From: Streptomyces piniterrae
GTDB lineage: Bacteria > Actinomycetota > Actinomycetes > Streptomycetales > Streptomycetaceae
DNA: 64,000 bases
Reading direction: 5' to 3'
Assembly (NCBI RefSeq): GCF_005048155.1
Contig: NZ_SUMB01000011.1
Location: 1-64,000 of the forward strand
This document shows positions 1-8,542 of the stretch, piece after piece. The translations under genes were made by a program, and so were the position numbers. Numbering within the stretch: the stretch's first letter is position 1; the number at the start of each line of letters is the position of its first letter. The notes below the pieces were generated by a model. The model was not told where the DNA came from, searched no databases, and saw only the letters and a list, made by a program, of their open reading frames with translations.

Positions 1-3000
1 CGGCCGAGCCCAAGCCCGCCGCCCAGGCGCCGGCCCCGGCTCCGGCTCCGGCGGCCGCCCCGGCCCCGGCTCCGGCGAAGCCCGCCGCGAGCGCCCCGGC
101 CCCCGCGGCGCCCGCCCCGGCCAAGGCCGTCGCGCCGAAGCCCATCGTGAAGAGGGCCAAGGCCGACGAGACGACCGAGGCCCCCGCGGGCCCCGAGTTC
201 GTCACCCTGCGCGGCCCCTCGGCCGCCGTCGCGAAGAACATGAACGCCTCGCTGGAGCTGCCGACGGCCACGTCCGTCCGCGCCGTCCCGGTGAAGCTGC
301 TGTTCGACAACCGCATCGTCATCAACAACCACCTCAAGCGCGCCCGTGGCGGGAAGGTCTCCTTCACCCACCTCATCGGGTACGCGATGGTGCAGGCCCT
401 CAAGGCCATGCCGTCGATGAACTACTCCTTCGCGCAGAAGGACGGGAAGCCGACGCTGGTCAAGCCCGAGCACGTCAACCTCGGTCTGGCCATCGACCTG
501 GTGAAGCCCAGCGGGGAGCGCCAGCTCGTCGTCGCCGCCATCAAGAAGGCGGAGACGCTCTCCTTCTTCGAGTTCTGGCAGGCCTACGAGGACATCGTCC
601 GCCGGGCCCGTGACAACAAGCTGACGATGGACGACTTCACCGGAGTCACCGCGTCGCTGACGAACCCGGGCGGCATCGGCACCGTCCACTCCGTGCCCCG
701 TCTGATGCCCGGCCAGTCCATGATCATGGGCGTCGGCGCGATGGACTACCCCGCGGAGTTCCAGGGCACCTCCCAGGACGCCCTGAACAAGATGGGTGTC
801 TCCAAGGTCATGACGCTGACCAGCACCTATGACCACCGGGTCATCCAGGGTGCCGCGTCCGGCGAGTTCCTGCGCGTCATGAACCAGCTGCTGCTCGGCG
901 AGAACGACTTCTTCGACGACATCTTCAAGTCGCTGCGGATCCCCTACGAGCCGGTCCGCTGGCTGCGCGACATCGACGCCTCGCACGACGACGACGTCAC
1001 CAAGGCCGCCCGGGTCTTCGAGCTGATCCACTCCTACCGGGTCCGCGGCCACGTCATGGCCGACACCGACCCGCTGGAGTACCACCAGCGCAAGCACCCC
1101 GACCTCGACATCACCGAGCACGGCCTCACCCTGTGGGACCTGGAGCGCGAGTTCGCGGTCGGCGGCTTCTCCGGCAAGTCCATGATGAAGCTGCGCGACA
1201 TCCTGGGCGTGCTGCGCGACTCGTACTGCCGCACCACCGGCATCGAGTTCATGCACATCCAGGACCCCAAGCAGCGCAAGTGGATCCAGGACCGGGTCGA
1301 GCGTCCGCACAAGTCGCCCGAGCGCGACGAGCAGCTGCGCATCCTGCGCCGGCTGAACTCGGCCGAGGCGTTCGAGACGTTCCTGCAGACGAAGTACGTC
1401 GGTCAGAAGCGCTTCTCCCTGGAGGGCGGCGAGTCCGTCATCCCGCTGCTGGACGCGGTCATCGACTCCGCGGCCGAGTCGCGCCTCGACGAGGTCGTCA
1501 TCGGTATGGCCCACCGCGGCCGGCTCAACGTCCTGGCGAACATCGTCGGCAAGTCGTACGCGCAGATCTTCCGGGAGTTCGAGGGCAACCTCGACCCGAA
1601 GTCGATGCACGGCTCCGGCGACGTGAAGTACCACCTGGGCGCCGAGGGCACCTTCACCGGTCTGGACGGCGAGCAGATCACCGTCTCGCTCACCGCCAAC
1701 CCCTCCCACCTGGAGGCCGTGGACCCGGTCGTCGAGGGTGTCGCGCGCGCCAAGCAGGACATCATCAACAAGGGCGGCACGGACTTCACCGTCCTGCCGA
1801 TCCAGCTGCACGGTGACGCGGCGTTCGCCGGCCAGGGCGTGGTGGCGGAGACGCTGAACATGTCCCAGCTGCGCGGCTACCGCACCGGTGGCACGGTCCA
1901 CGTGGTCATCAACAACCAGGTCGGCTTCACCGCCGCCCCGGAGGCGTCCCGCTCCTCCATGTACGCCACCGACGTGGCCCGCATGATCGAGGCACCGATC
2001 TTCCACGTGAACGGCGACGACCCCGAGGCCGTCGTCCGCGTTGCCCGTCTGGCCTTCGAGTTCCGCCAGGCGTTCAACAAGGACGTCGTCATCGACCTGA
2101 TCTGCTACCGCCGTCGCGGCCACAACGAGTCGGACAACCCGGCCTTCACCCAGCCGCTGATGTACGACCTGATCGACAAGAAGCGCTCGGTGCGCAAGCT
2201 CTACACCGAGTCGCTGATCGGCCGCGGCGACATCACCCTCGAAGAGGCGGAGCAGGCGCTCCAGGACTTCCAGGGCCAGCTGGAGAAGGTCTTCACCGAG
2301 GTCCGCGACGCCACGACCACCCCGGCCGTGCCCGAGGTGCCGCAGCCGCAGGCCGAGTTCCCGGTCCACGTCGACACCGCGGTCTCCCAGGAGGTCGTCA
2401 AGCGGATCGCCGAGTCCCAGGTCAACATCCCCGACCGGGTCACCGTCCACCCGCGTCTGCTGCCGCAGCTGCAGCGCCGCGCGGCCCAGGTGGAGGACGA
2501 CGCGATCGACTGGGGCATGGGCGAGACCCTGGCCATCGGCTCGCTGCTGATGGAGGGCACCCCGGTCCGGCTCGCCGGCCAGGACTCCCGCCGCGGCACG
2601 TTCGGCCAGCGCCACGCGGTGCTCATCGACCGGCAGACCGGCGACGACTACACCCCGCTGCTCTACCTCTCCGAGGACCAGGCGCGCTTCAACGTCTACG
2701 ACTCGCTGCTGAGCGAGTACGCGGCGATGGGCTTCGAGTACGGCTACTCGCTGGCCCGCCCGGAGTCGCTGGTCATGTGGGAGGCGCAGTTCGGTGACTT
2801 CGTCAACGGCGCCCAGACGATCGTCGACGAGTTCATCTCCTCGGCGGAGCAGAAGTGGGGCCAGACGTCCGGCGTCACCCTGCTGCTGCCGCACGGCTAC
2901 GAGGGCCAGGGCCCGGACCACTCCTCGGCCCGTATCGAGCGCTTCCTCCAGCTGTGCGCCCAGAACAACATGACGGTCGCCATGCCGACGCTGCCGTCGA

Positions 3001-3554
3001 ACTACTTCCACCTGCTGCGCTGGCAGGTCCACAACCCGCACCACAAGCCGCTGGTCGTCTTCACCCCGAAGTCGATGCTGCGTCTGAAGGCGGCGGCGTC
3101 GAAGACGGAGGAGTTCACGACGGGCGGCTTCCGCCCCGTCATCGGCGACAGCACGGTGGACGCCCAGGCCGTCCGCAAGGTCGTCTTCTGCTCCGGCAAG
3201 GTCTACTACGACCTGGAGGCGGAGCGGGAGAAGCGCGGCGCGAACGACACGGCGATCGTGCGTATCGAGCGGCTCTACCCGCTGCCCGGCAAGGAGCTCC
3301 AGGCGGAGATCGCCAAGTTCCCGAACGCCGAGAAGTACCTGTGGGCCCAGGAGGAGCCGGCGAACCAGGGTGCCTGGCCGTTCCTCGGCCTCAACCTGAT
3401 CGACCACCTGGACCTGGCCGTCGGCGCCGACGTCCCGCACGGTGAGCGCCTGCGCCGCATCTCGCGGCCGCACGGCTCGTCCCCGGCGGTCGGCTCCGCG
3501 AAGCGGCACCAGGCGGAGCAGGCGCAGCTGGTGGCGGAGGTGTTCGACGCCTAG
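1..3554 (+). CDS. kgd: Multifunctional 2-oxoglutarate decarboxylase/dehydrogenase E1 with E2-like domain, 5' end missing
   Basis: The reading frame is open from base 3 to the TAG at 3552-3554, so the gene enters from the left and about 1,183 codons are visible. The first ~50 residues are an Ala/Pro/Lys linker. Next comes a lipoate-acyltransferase-like (E2) catalytic domain with the HRVIQGA motif near the protein's first quarter. The rest is a thiamine-diphosphate E1 region (HGDAAFAGQG and INNQVGFT motifs) and a C-terminal transketolase-like domain ending in SAKRHQAEQAQL. This E2-E1 fusion is typical of actinobacterial Kgd/OdhA, which converts 2-oxoglutarate in the TCA cycle (decarboxylation, succinyl transfer, or carboligation). 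The true start lies outside the window, where a small N-terminal segment is expected. A strong hairpin follows the stop. Confidence 0.97.
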   Translation, partial: AEPKPAAQAPAPAPAPAAAPAPAPAKPAASAPAPAAPAPAKAVAPKPIVKRAKADETTEAPAGPEFVTLRGPSAAVAKNMNASLELPTATSVRAVPVKLLFDNRIVINNHLKRARGGKVSFTHLIGYAMVQALKAMPSMNYSFAQKDGKPTLVKPEHVNLGLAIDLVKPSGERQLVVAAIKKAETLSFFEFWQAYEDIVRRARDNKLTMDDFTGVTASLTNPGGIGTVHSVPRLMPGQSMIMGVGAMDYPAEFQGTSQDALNKMGVSKVMTLTSTYDHRVIQGAASGEFLRVMNQLLLGENDFFDDIFKSLRIPYEPVRWLRDIDASHDDDVTKAARVFELIHSYRVRGHVMADTDPLEYHQRKHPDLDITEHGLTLWDLEREFAVGGFSGKSMMKLRDILGVLRDSYCRTTGIEFMHIQDPKQRKWIQDRVERPHKSPERDEQLRILRRLNSAEAFETFLQTKYVGQKRFSLEGGESVIPLLDAVIDSAAESRLDEVVIGMAHRGRLNVLANIVGKSYAQIFREFEGNLDPKSMHGSGDVKYHLGAEGTFTGLDGEQITVSLTANPSHLEAVDPVVEGVARAKQDIINKGGTDFTVLPIQLHGDAAFAGQGVVAETLNMSQLRGYRTGGTVHVVINNQVGFTAAPEASRSSMYATDVARMIEAPIFHVNGDDPEAVVRVARLAFEFRQAFNKDVVIDLICYRRRGHNESDNPAFTQPLMYDLIDKKRSVRKLYTESLIGRGDITLEEAEQALQDFQGQLEKVFTEVRDATTTPAVPEVPQPQAEFPVHVDTAVSQEVVKRIAESQVNIPDRVTVHPRLLPQLQRRAAQVEDDAIDWGMGETLAIGSLLMEGTPVRLAGQDSRRGTFGQRHAVLIDRQTGDDYTPLLYLSEDQARFNVYDSLLSEYAAMGFEYGYSLARPESLVMWEAQFGDFVNGAQTIVDEFISSAEQKWGQTSGVTLLLPHGYEGQGPDHSSARIERFLQLCAQNNMTVAMPTLPSNYFHLLRWQVHNPHHKPLVVFTPKSMLRLKAAASKTEEFTTGGFRPVIGDSTVDAQAVRKVVFCSGKVYYDLEAEREKRGANDTAIVRIERLYPLPGKELQAEIAKFPNAEKYLWAQEEPANQGAWPFLGLNLIDHLDLAVGADVPHGERLRRISRPHGSSPAVGSAKRHQAEQAQLVAEVFDA

Positions 3555-3582
3555 TCGTCGGACATCCGGAGCACCGGAAGCA

Positions 3583-3624
3583 CCGAAGGGCCCGTCCTCG
3601 CTACTGCGGGGGCGGGCCCTTCGG
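3583..3624. terminator. Hairpin terminator between convergent genes
   Basis: A perfect 12-bp stem (CCGAAGGGCCCG pairing with CGGGCCCTTCGG) closes an 18-nt loop. It sits 28 bp after the kgd stop and 38 bp before the stop of the opposing TIR-NB-ARC-TPR gene, so it can serve both strands. There is no long U tract, as is usual in Streptomyces. Confidence 0.75.
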
Positions 3625-3662
3625 CGTGCGCGGGGTGCGCGGCTGCGGTCGGCGACGGGCGC

Positions 3663-6600
3663 CTACACCGGCTGCGGTTCGAAGTCCCAGTACGGGCGCC
3701 GGCGGCGGCGGGCGGAAAGGGTGTGCGGGTGCTCGGCGCCCAGCGTGTCGGTGAGCTGCTGGACGGCTTCCTGCTCCAGCTTGGCCGCCTCCTGGCCGCG
3801 GCGCAGCTGGCGCAGGTCCTCGGCGAGCGCCGTCTTGGCGGAGAGGGTCATCGGGTGGGTGTCGCCGAGCGTCTCCTTGGCCCGCTCCAGGGTGTCGCGG
3901 CCCAGTTCCAGCGCGCCCTGCTCGTCGTCGACACGGTTGCGGGCGGCGCCGGCGTTCAGCGCGCAGCCCAGCGTCCACGGATGGTCGGCGCCCAGCGCCT
4001 GCGTCATCGCGGCCAGCGCCCGCTCCGCGATCTCCAGCGCCTCGGCCGTCTCGCCGAACTCCGCACGGACCAGGCCGTTGTTGCCCAGCGTGCCGATGGT
4101 GTACGGGTGGCTCTCGCCGGTCAGTGCGCGGTAGCGCTCGGCGACCTCCTCGCCCAGGTCACGGGCCTGCCCGAGGTCGCCGTGCTCGCGCAGGAAGGTC
4201 GCGTGGTCGGCGAGCACCGTCAGCGTCTCCGGGTGCCGGGGCCCCAGCACCCGGCGGGAGCGCTCGACGAGGTCGGCCAGCAGTGTGCCGGCCCTGGCCA
4301 CCTCGCCGGTCCGGCGCAGGCACAGCGCGAGATCGTGCTCGGCGCGCAGGGTCTGCGGGGTGTGCCGGCCCATCACCTGCAGATGCAGCCGGGCGTTGAG
4401 CTCCTGGCTGGAGGTGGCGTCCCGGTAGCGGCCGAGCAGCCGGAGCAGCCGGGCATGGGCGTTTCCCGCGTTGAGCGTGAGGTGGTGCCGATCGCGCAGC
4501 TCCCGCTTCCGGAAAGCCAGCACCTCGCGATGCGTGACCAGCGCTTCTTCGTACCGCCCGAGCAGCGCCTGCGCCGAGCCCAGGTTGTGCCGTGACGAGA
4601 GGGTGCGCGGGGCCTCCGGGCCGAGCAGCTCGGCGTAGGCGCGCCAGACCGCGTCGAAGAGCCGGTACGCCTCCTCGTACGAGCCGAGCGCCATCAGAGT
4701 GCCGGCCAGGCCGTCCTGCGCCCGCAGCAGGTCGGCGTCGGCCGGGTCGCGCTCCGCGGCGAGCTGGTCGACGATGGCGCTGCCGACCGCCTCGGCCTCG
4801 CGGTAACGGCCCAGCCTGCGCAGCATGTTGGCGTGCTGGTGGGTGAGCACGAGCAGGGTGCGCTGGGTCGGTTCGAGGCGGGTCCGCCAGCGGGAGATGA
4901 ACTGCTCGCACAGCCGCAGACCCATCCGGTACTCGCCGCGGACCCGGAGGTATTCGATGCAGTTGAGGAGCAGTTCCTGGACCGCCGGTTCGGGGCTGTC
5001 GAGGACGCCGGCCGCCTCCAGATGCGGGATGAGCTCGGCGTAGAGCTCCCAGCAGCGGGTGTCGGAGGGGTTCTGCGGGTCGGCGGTGACCAGCACCCGG
5101 CAGGCCGTCGCGGACATGTGGTCGCGCTCGTCCTCGGTCATGTCGCTGCGCAGGAAGCGGTGGTAGAGCCGGTGCATCTGCGCGGTCTCGACGGCCGGGT
5201 CGGAGTCCTGGGAGACCTGGTAGTCGAGGCGTACGGCGGTGGACTCGGTCAGCCGGCGGAGCGCGGTGTTCCAGCTGATCGGCTCGGCGGCGAGGTCCGC
5301 GAGGTGTTCGGGGAGGTCGCCGCGGCGGGCCCTGGCGAGCATCGGGACGGGGATGGCGTCGGGGGCGAAGAACGCGAACAGCTTGAGGAGTTCGACCGCG
5401 GCGGGGCTGCGTTCGCGCAGCGTGTTGAGGGTTATGGCCCAACTGGTCTGGAAGGCCATCGGGTAGTCGGAGGAGATCCGGATGCCGACCAGGCTGGGCT
5501 CGCCGCGGCGGATCAGCTCGATGTACTCCTTGGGGGACATCGGGTTGGCGTCGAGCCAGGCGGCGGTCTGGGCGAGCAGCAGCGGCAGGTCCTGCACGGC
5601 GTCGGCGAGCAGGTCGGCTTCCATGGGCGTCAGCCGTGGCGCGCGGCGGCGGGCGTAGGCGACGCTCTCGACACGGGTGAAGGGCAGGACCTCGATCTCC
5701 TGGGCGCTGCCGGATCCCGACCAGTCGCGGGTGAGCGTGGTGATCAGGACATGGCCGCGGCCGTCCGGGACCAGGTCCTCGATCTGCTCCATGTCGTCGG
5801 CGCTGTCGAAGATCAGCAGCCAGCGGCGGTAAGGGCGGCCGATGCGCAGCGCTTCGTGGACGGCGCGGATGCGGTCGCCCAGCTCCTGGCCGACGGGCAG
5901 GCCGAGGCGGGTGGCGAGTTCGGCGAGCTGTTCGCGGGCGGCGCCGCGGTTGGTGGCGCTGATCCACCACACCACGTCGTAGTCGTTGCCGAAGCGGTGC
6001 GCGTATTCGGCGGCGATCTGGCTCTTGCCGACGCCGGAGATGCCGTACAGCGCGATCCGGGTCTCCAGCGGCGGGCCGGCGCCGGGGCCGCCGCCGGCGA
6101 GCTTGGTGTGCAGCTCCTCCAGGACGTGGTCGCGGCCGGTGAAGCGGTTGTTGCGGCGCGGGATGTTCCAGACCTCGGGCGGGTCGTTGGGGAAGCGCGG
6201 GGCGTCGGCGGACGGTTCGCCGCGGGGGCGCCGGGCGGCGGTCACGCCGAGGCGGTGCAGCAGCCGGCGGTTGGCCTCGACGGCGTCCAGGTCGCGCAGG
6301 TCGGCGGGGCGCAGGATGGCGGCGGTGGCGGGCAGCTTCTGGCTGGCGACGCTCACCGCGGCGAACCGTTCGGCGTGCGGCGGCAGGACTTCCTGGAGCG
6401 CGGCGGTCCACTCGTCGTGGCTCTTGGGCCCCAGCCGGAAGTACCAGTCGTCCAGCACCATCAGCAGCCGGCCCTCGGCGGCCAGCAGCCCGGCCAGCTC
6501 GTCGGCGAGCGGGGTGTCGGCGGCGGGGTCCCAGCGCAGCATGGTCGTGCCGTGGCCCAGTTGCTCCAGCTGGTGGGAGATCCAGGCCGCCCAGGGCCGG

Positions 6601-6683
6601 TTGAATCCCGCATAGCTGATCGTGATGTGTTCCCTGGAGCGGCTGGGACCGGACGGGCCGGCAGAAGCGGACTGATCGACCAT
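3663..6683 (-). CDS. fxsT: TIR-NB-ARC-TPR protein of the FxSxx-COOH/cyclophane RiPP systems (FxsT family)
   Basis: This 1,006-residue protein starts with ATG. Residues ~20-145 look like a TIR-type alpha/beta domain (TISYAGFNRPWAAW at the start, MVLDDWYF in the core). A WNIPRRNNRFTGRD linker leads into an NB-ARC STAND ATPase with P-loop GISGVGKSQ at 214-222 and Walker B LLIFDSADD at 289-297. The C-terminal ~450 residues are tetratricopeptide repeats of the kinesin-light-chain/NPHP type (repeated LG..HP.TL). It ends in YWDFEPQPV, a tail I associate with FxsT proteins. STAND proteins are signal-activated switches in the cytoplasm; TIR domains can hydrolyse NAD or act as adaptors. It lies 102 bp downstream of the radical SAM gene on the same strand, so it is probably cotranscribed. 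Whether this TIR is catalytic cannot be judged here. Confidence 0.9.
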   Translation of the reverse strand: MVDQSASAGPSGPSRSREHITISYAGFNRPWAAWISHQLEQLGHGTTMLRWDPAADTPLADELAGLLAAEGRLLMVLDDWYFRLGPKSHDEWTAALQEVLPPHAERFAAVSVASQKLPATAAILRPADLRDLDAVEANRRLLHRLGVTAARRPRGEPSADAPRFPNDPPEVWNIPRRNNRFTGRDHVLEELHTKLAGGGPGAGPPLETRIALYGISGVGKSQIAAEYAHRFGNDYDVVWWISATNRGAAREQLAELATRLGLPVGQELGDRIRAVHEALRIGRPYRRWLLIFDSADDMEQIEDLVPDGRGHVLITTLTRDWSGSGSAQEIEVLPFTRVESVAYARRRAPRLTPMEADLLADAVQDLPLLLAQTAAWLDANPMSPKEYIELIRRGEPSLVGIRISSDYPMAFQTSWAITLNTLRERSPAAVELLKLFAFFAPDAIPVPMLARARRGDLPEHLADLAAEPISWNTALRRLTESTAVRLDYQVSQDSDPAVETAQMHRLYHRFLRSDMTEDERDHMSATACRVLVTADPQNPSDTRCWELYAELIPHLEAAGVLDSPEPAVQELLLNCIEYLRVRGEYRMGLRLCEQFISRWRTRLEPTQRTLLVLTHQHANMLRRLGRYREAEAVGSAIVDQLAAERDPADADLLRAQDGLAGTLMALGSYEEAYRLFDAVWRAYAELLGPEAPRTLSSRHNLGSAQALLGRYEEALVTHREVLAFRKRELRDRHHLTLNAGNAHARLLRLLGRYRDATSSQELNARLHLQVMGRHTPQTLRAEHDLALCLRRTGEVARAGTLLADLVERSRRVLGPRHPETLTVLADHATFLREHGDLGQARDLGEEVAERYRALTGESHPYTIGTLGNNGLVRAEFGETAEALEIAERALAAMTQALGADHPWTLGCALNAGAARNRVDDEQGALELGRDTLERAKETLGDTHPMTLSAKTALAEDLRQLRRGQEAAKLEQEAVQQLTDTLGAEHPHTLSARRRRRPYWDFEPQPV

Positions 6684-6785
6684 GCGACCGTCTCCCTGAG
6701 ATGCGTGGGGCGCGCGTGCGGAGGCTGTGGGGGCTGTTTTGCACGATAGCCCAAGTGTCCCCCCATATGACGACAGAGCGTCAGG

Positions 6786-7958
6786 TCATGTTGGTGGGGG
6801 GCCAGTTGGCGGAAGGGCGGGGCCGACCGCGGCGGCCAGACGGGCGGCGATGTGCCGGATCAGGCGCTCCAGGTCGGCGCAGTAGACCGACGGATTGGCG
6901 AATCCGGTGGCGCCCGCGCGGTAGCGGTGGGCGTAGTTGCCGCCGCCGCACACCTCCATCAGGGCGCAGCGCCGGCACTGCTCGCCGAGCCCGTCGCGGC
7001 CGCGCTGCCGGGCGGCCAGGCCGGGGTGCGCGAGGGCCTCGTCGAAGGTGTGGCGGAAGACGTCGAGGCCGGTGGCGGCGGCGCCGTCGTAGGCGGACTT
7101 GAGCGAGTCGACCTGTTCGATGGCGCCGTCGGTGTCGACGACGAGGGCGACGACCGGTGAGAGGCCGACCGCTTCGCTGGAGCTGGGGCGGCCCAGGAGC
7201 AGGCCGAGGATCTCGGTGAACACCCGCACCCGGGGGCCGGGGCCGCCGTCCCACCAGAGGTCGAAGACGGTGCACAGCCAGTCGCCGTACGGGGTGCGGC
7301 GCGCGGCGGCCGGGGGCGGGCTGGACCAGTTGGCGTGCGGGAGGAGGAAGTCGAGCATCGGGGGGTCGAGCGCGCGCAGGGAGCGGTAGACCTCGGCCGG
7401 GTCGGCGGTGATGTCGATGGTGCAGAGGATGCCGGCGAACACGTCGGGACGGCCGGAGAGCAGACGGACGGCGCGGGCGACCGCGGGCCAGGAGGGGCGG
7501 CCCGCGTGGTCGAGGCGGCGGCGGTTGAGGCCGGGGGTGCCGCCGTCGAGGCTGAGGCCGAGCCGGAATCCGGCGGCGGCGAGGGCGTCGAGGGTGTCCG
7601 GGGTGAGCAGTGTGCCGTTGGTCTGCAGGCCGAATGCGGCGGTGCATCCCGCGGGCAGTGCCGCCCGGATGGCGGCGGCCTGTTCGAGGAGCGGTCCTGG
7701 GCCGGTGAGCAGGGGTTCGCCGCCGTGCAGATCGACGCGGATCTCGCGGAGGCGGTGGGTGCGGACGTGCTCCGCGATGCGCAGCGCGGTCTGGCGGACG
7801 GTGGCGGCCGGGACGAGCCGGGGGCGGTCGCGCCAGCTGTGGTCGGGACCGGTGTAGAGGTAGCAGTAGGTGCAGGCGAGGTTGCAGCGGCTGTGGATCT
7901 TGAGGACGAACTGCCGGAAGGGCACCGCGGGGGTCCGGCCGGTCTGTGCGTCCACCAC
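6786..7958 (-). CDS. fxsB: FxsB-family radical SAM/SPASM peptide maturase
   Basis: A 390-residue protein. The radical SAM cluster motif CNLACTYC lies at residues ~30-37, after the FVLKIHSRC lead-in. The DLHGGEPLL and GLQTNGTLL segments continue the partial TIM barrel. The C-terminal SPASM domain reads CRRCALMEVCGGGNY, then a later Cys in NPSVYCADL, as in FxsB/XyeB-type enzymes. Members of this family form three-residue cyclophanes by joining an aromatic ring carbon to the beta carbon of a residue two positions on, in a precursor peptide. The candidate substrate is the 77-residue peptide encoded 257 bp upstream on the same strand. The TIR-NB-ARC-TPR gene follows downstream. The family is confident; the exact product is not known. 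Confidence 0.93.
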   Translation of the reverse strand: MVDAQTGRTPAVPFRQFVLKIHSRCNLACTYCYLYTGPDHSWRDRPRLVPAATVRQTALRIAEHVRTHRLREIRVDLHGGEPLLTGPGPLLEQAAAIRAALPAGCTAAFGLQTNGTLLTPDTLDALAAAGFRLGLSLDGGTPGLNRRRLDHAGRPSWPAVARAVRLLSGRPDVFAGILCTIDITADPAEVYRSLRALDPPMLDFLLPHANWSSPPPAAARRTPYGDWLCTVFDLWWDGGPGPRVRVFTEILGLLLGRPSSSEAVGLSPVVALVVDTDGAIEQVDSLKSAYDGAAATGLDVFRHTFDEALAHPGLAARQRGRDGLGEQCRRCALMEVCGGGNYAHRYRAGATGFANPSVYCADLERLIRHIAARLAAAVGPALPPTGPPPT

Positions 7959-7986
7959 GGCGCCGCCCCCTGCCTCAGTAGACGTC

Positions 7987-8081
7987 CGGATCGTCGACTC
8001 CCGCCCGGATCACCGACTCCCGCCCGGGTCGTCGGCTCCCGCCCCGGTCATCGGCTCCCGCCGGGCCGTCGGCTCCCCGTC
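7987..8081. repeat. Five imperfect 19-bp tandem repeats between precursor and maturase genes
   Basis: Four consecutive 19-bp units (7987-8005, 8006-8024, 8025-8043, 8044-8062) and a degenerate fifth (8063-8081) share the form CGG.TCGTCGGCTCCCGCC. The array is in the 256-bp noncoding gap upstream of the radical SAM start. It may be a regulator-binding array, a transcript-structure element, or slippage. I found no matching array elsewhere in the window. Confidence 0.8.
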
Positions 8082-8214
8082 CACGATCCCGCTCTCAGGT
8101 ATTTGGCTCCGCGCTCGATCGGGAATTCGAATCCTGCGGATAACTGGCCGATTCCGTCGCGCGATTGCCCAAAAACCACCTCCGCACGCCTCCACGGCGC
8201 GCGGCCGTCGGCGG

Positions 8215-8448
8215 TCAGTTCAGGAGCTTTCCCGGGCCGTCCTCGTAGTAGGCCACCGCGTCCTCGTCCGAAGGCCAGTTGCGCAGCAGCAGCGCCGCCA
8301 CCTCACCCAGCACGGCGTGGTCCGTCCGCGCCGCCAGTACGCCCACGTCGACGCCCGCGAAGTCCGGGAGCGGCTCGGCGGACGGGCCGAAGGGCCCGGT
8401 GGGGCCGGCGGCACCCGCGGGCCGTTCGGTGCGGGGGATCCTCGCCAC
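8215..8448 (-). CDS. Candidate cyclophane RiPP precursor peptide (non-FxSxx C-terminus)
   Basis: This 77-residue ORF starts with GTG at 8448 behind a GAGGAG ribosome site; the longer in-frame extension has no such site. The N-terminal third is Pro/Gly/Ala-rich (MARIPRTERP). The segment PLPDFAGVDVGVLAART resembles the leader helix of FxsA-type precursors. The C-terminus is DEDAVAYYEDGPGKLLN. It is sandwiched between the vWA gene and the radical SAM gene, which is where the precursor sits in FxSxx-COOH loci. It lacks the usual F-x-S-x-x end. Aromatic-x-x triplets that could form a three-residue cyclophane are W58-P-S60 and Y68-E-D70. I infer Tyr-x-Asp as the most likely core because it is close to the C-terminus; no cleavage site or protease is evident. 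Confidence 0.75.
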   Translation of the reverse strand: MARIPRTERPAGAAGPTGPFGPSAEPLPDFAGVDVGVLAARTDHAVLGEVAALLLRNWPSDEDAVAYYEDGPGKLLN

Positions 8449-8542
8449 GCTGCTCTCCTCTGGGCCGGCTGGACGGTGGTGTTCCCGAACTCCCGTCCGC
8501 AGAAACACCTCCCACGACGCCCGGCCGGACGGCCGGGGGCGG

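Noticed and set aside
4833..6749. Long plus-strand ORF (638 codons) antisense to the TIR-NB-ARC-TPR gene
   Set aside because: Its composition is Gly/Val/Ala/Gln-rich with no domain, and the minus strand carries a clear multi-domain protein; long antisense frames are expected at this GC content.
7987..8081. CRISPR array, suggested by the repeats
   Set aside because: The units are contiguous with no spacers and no cas genes are present.
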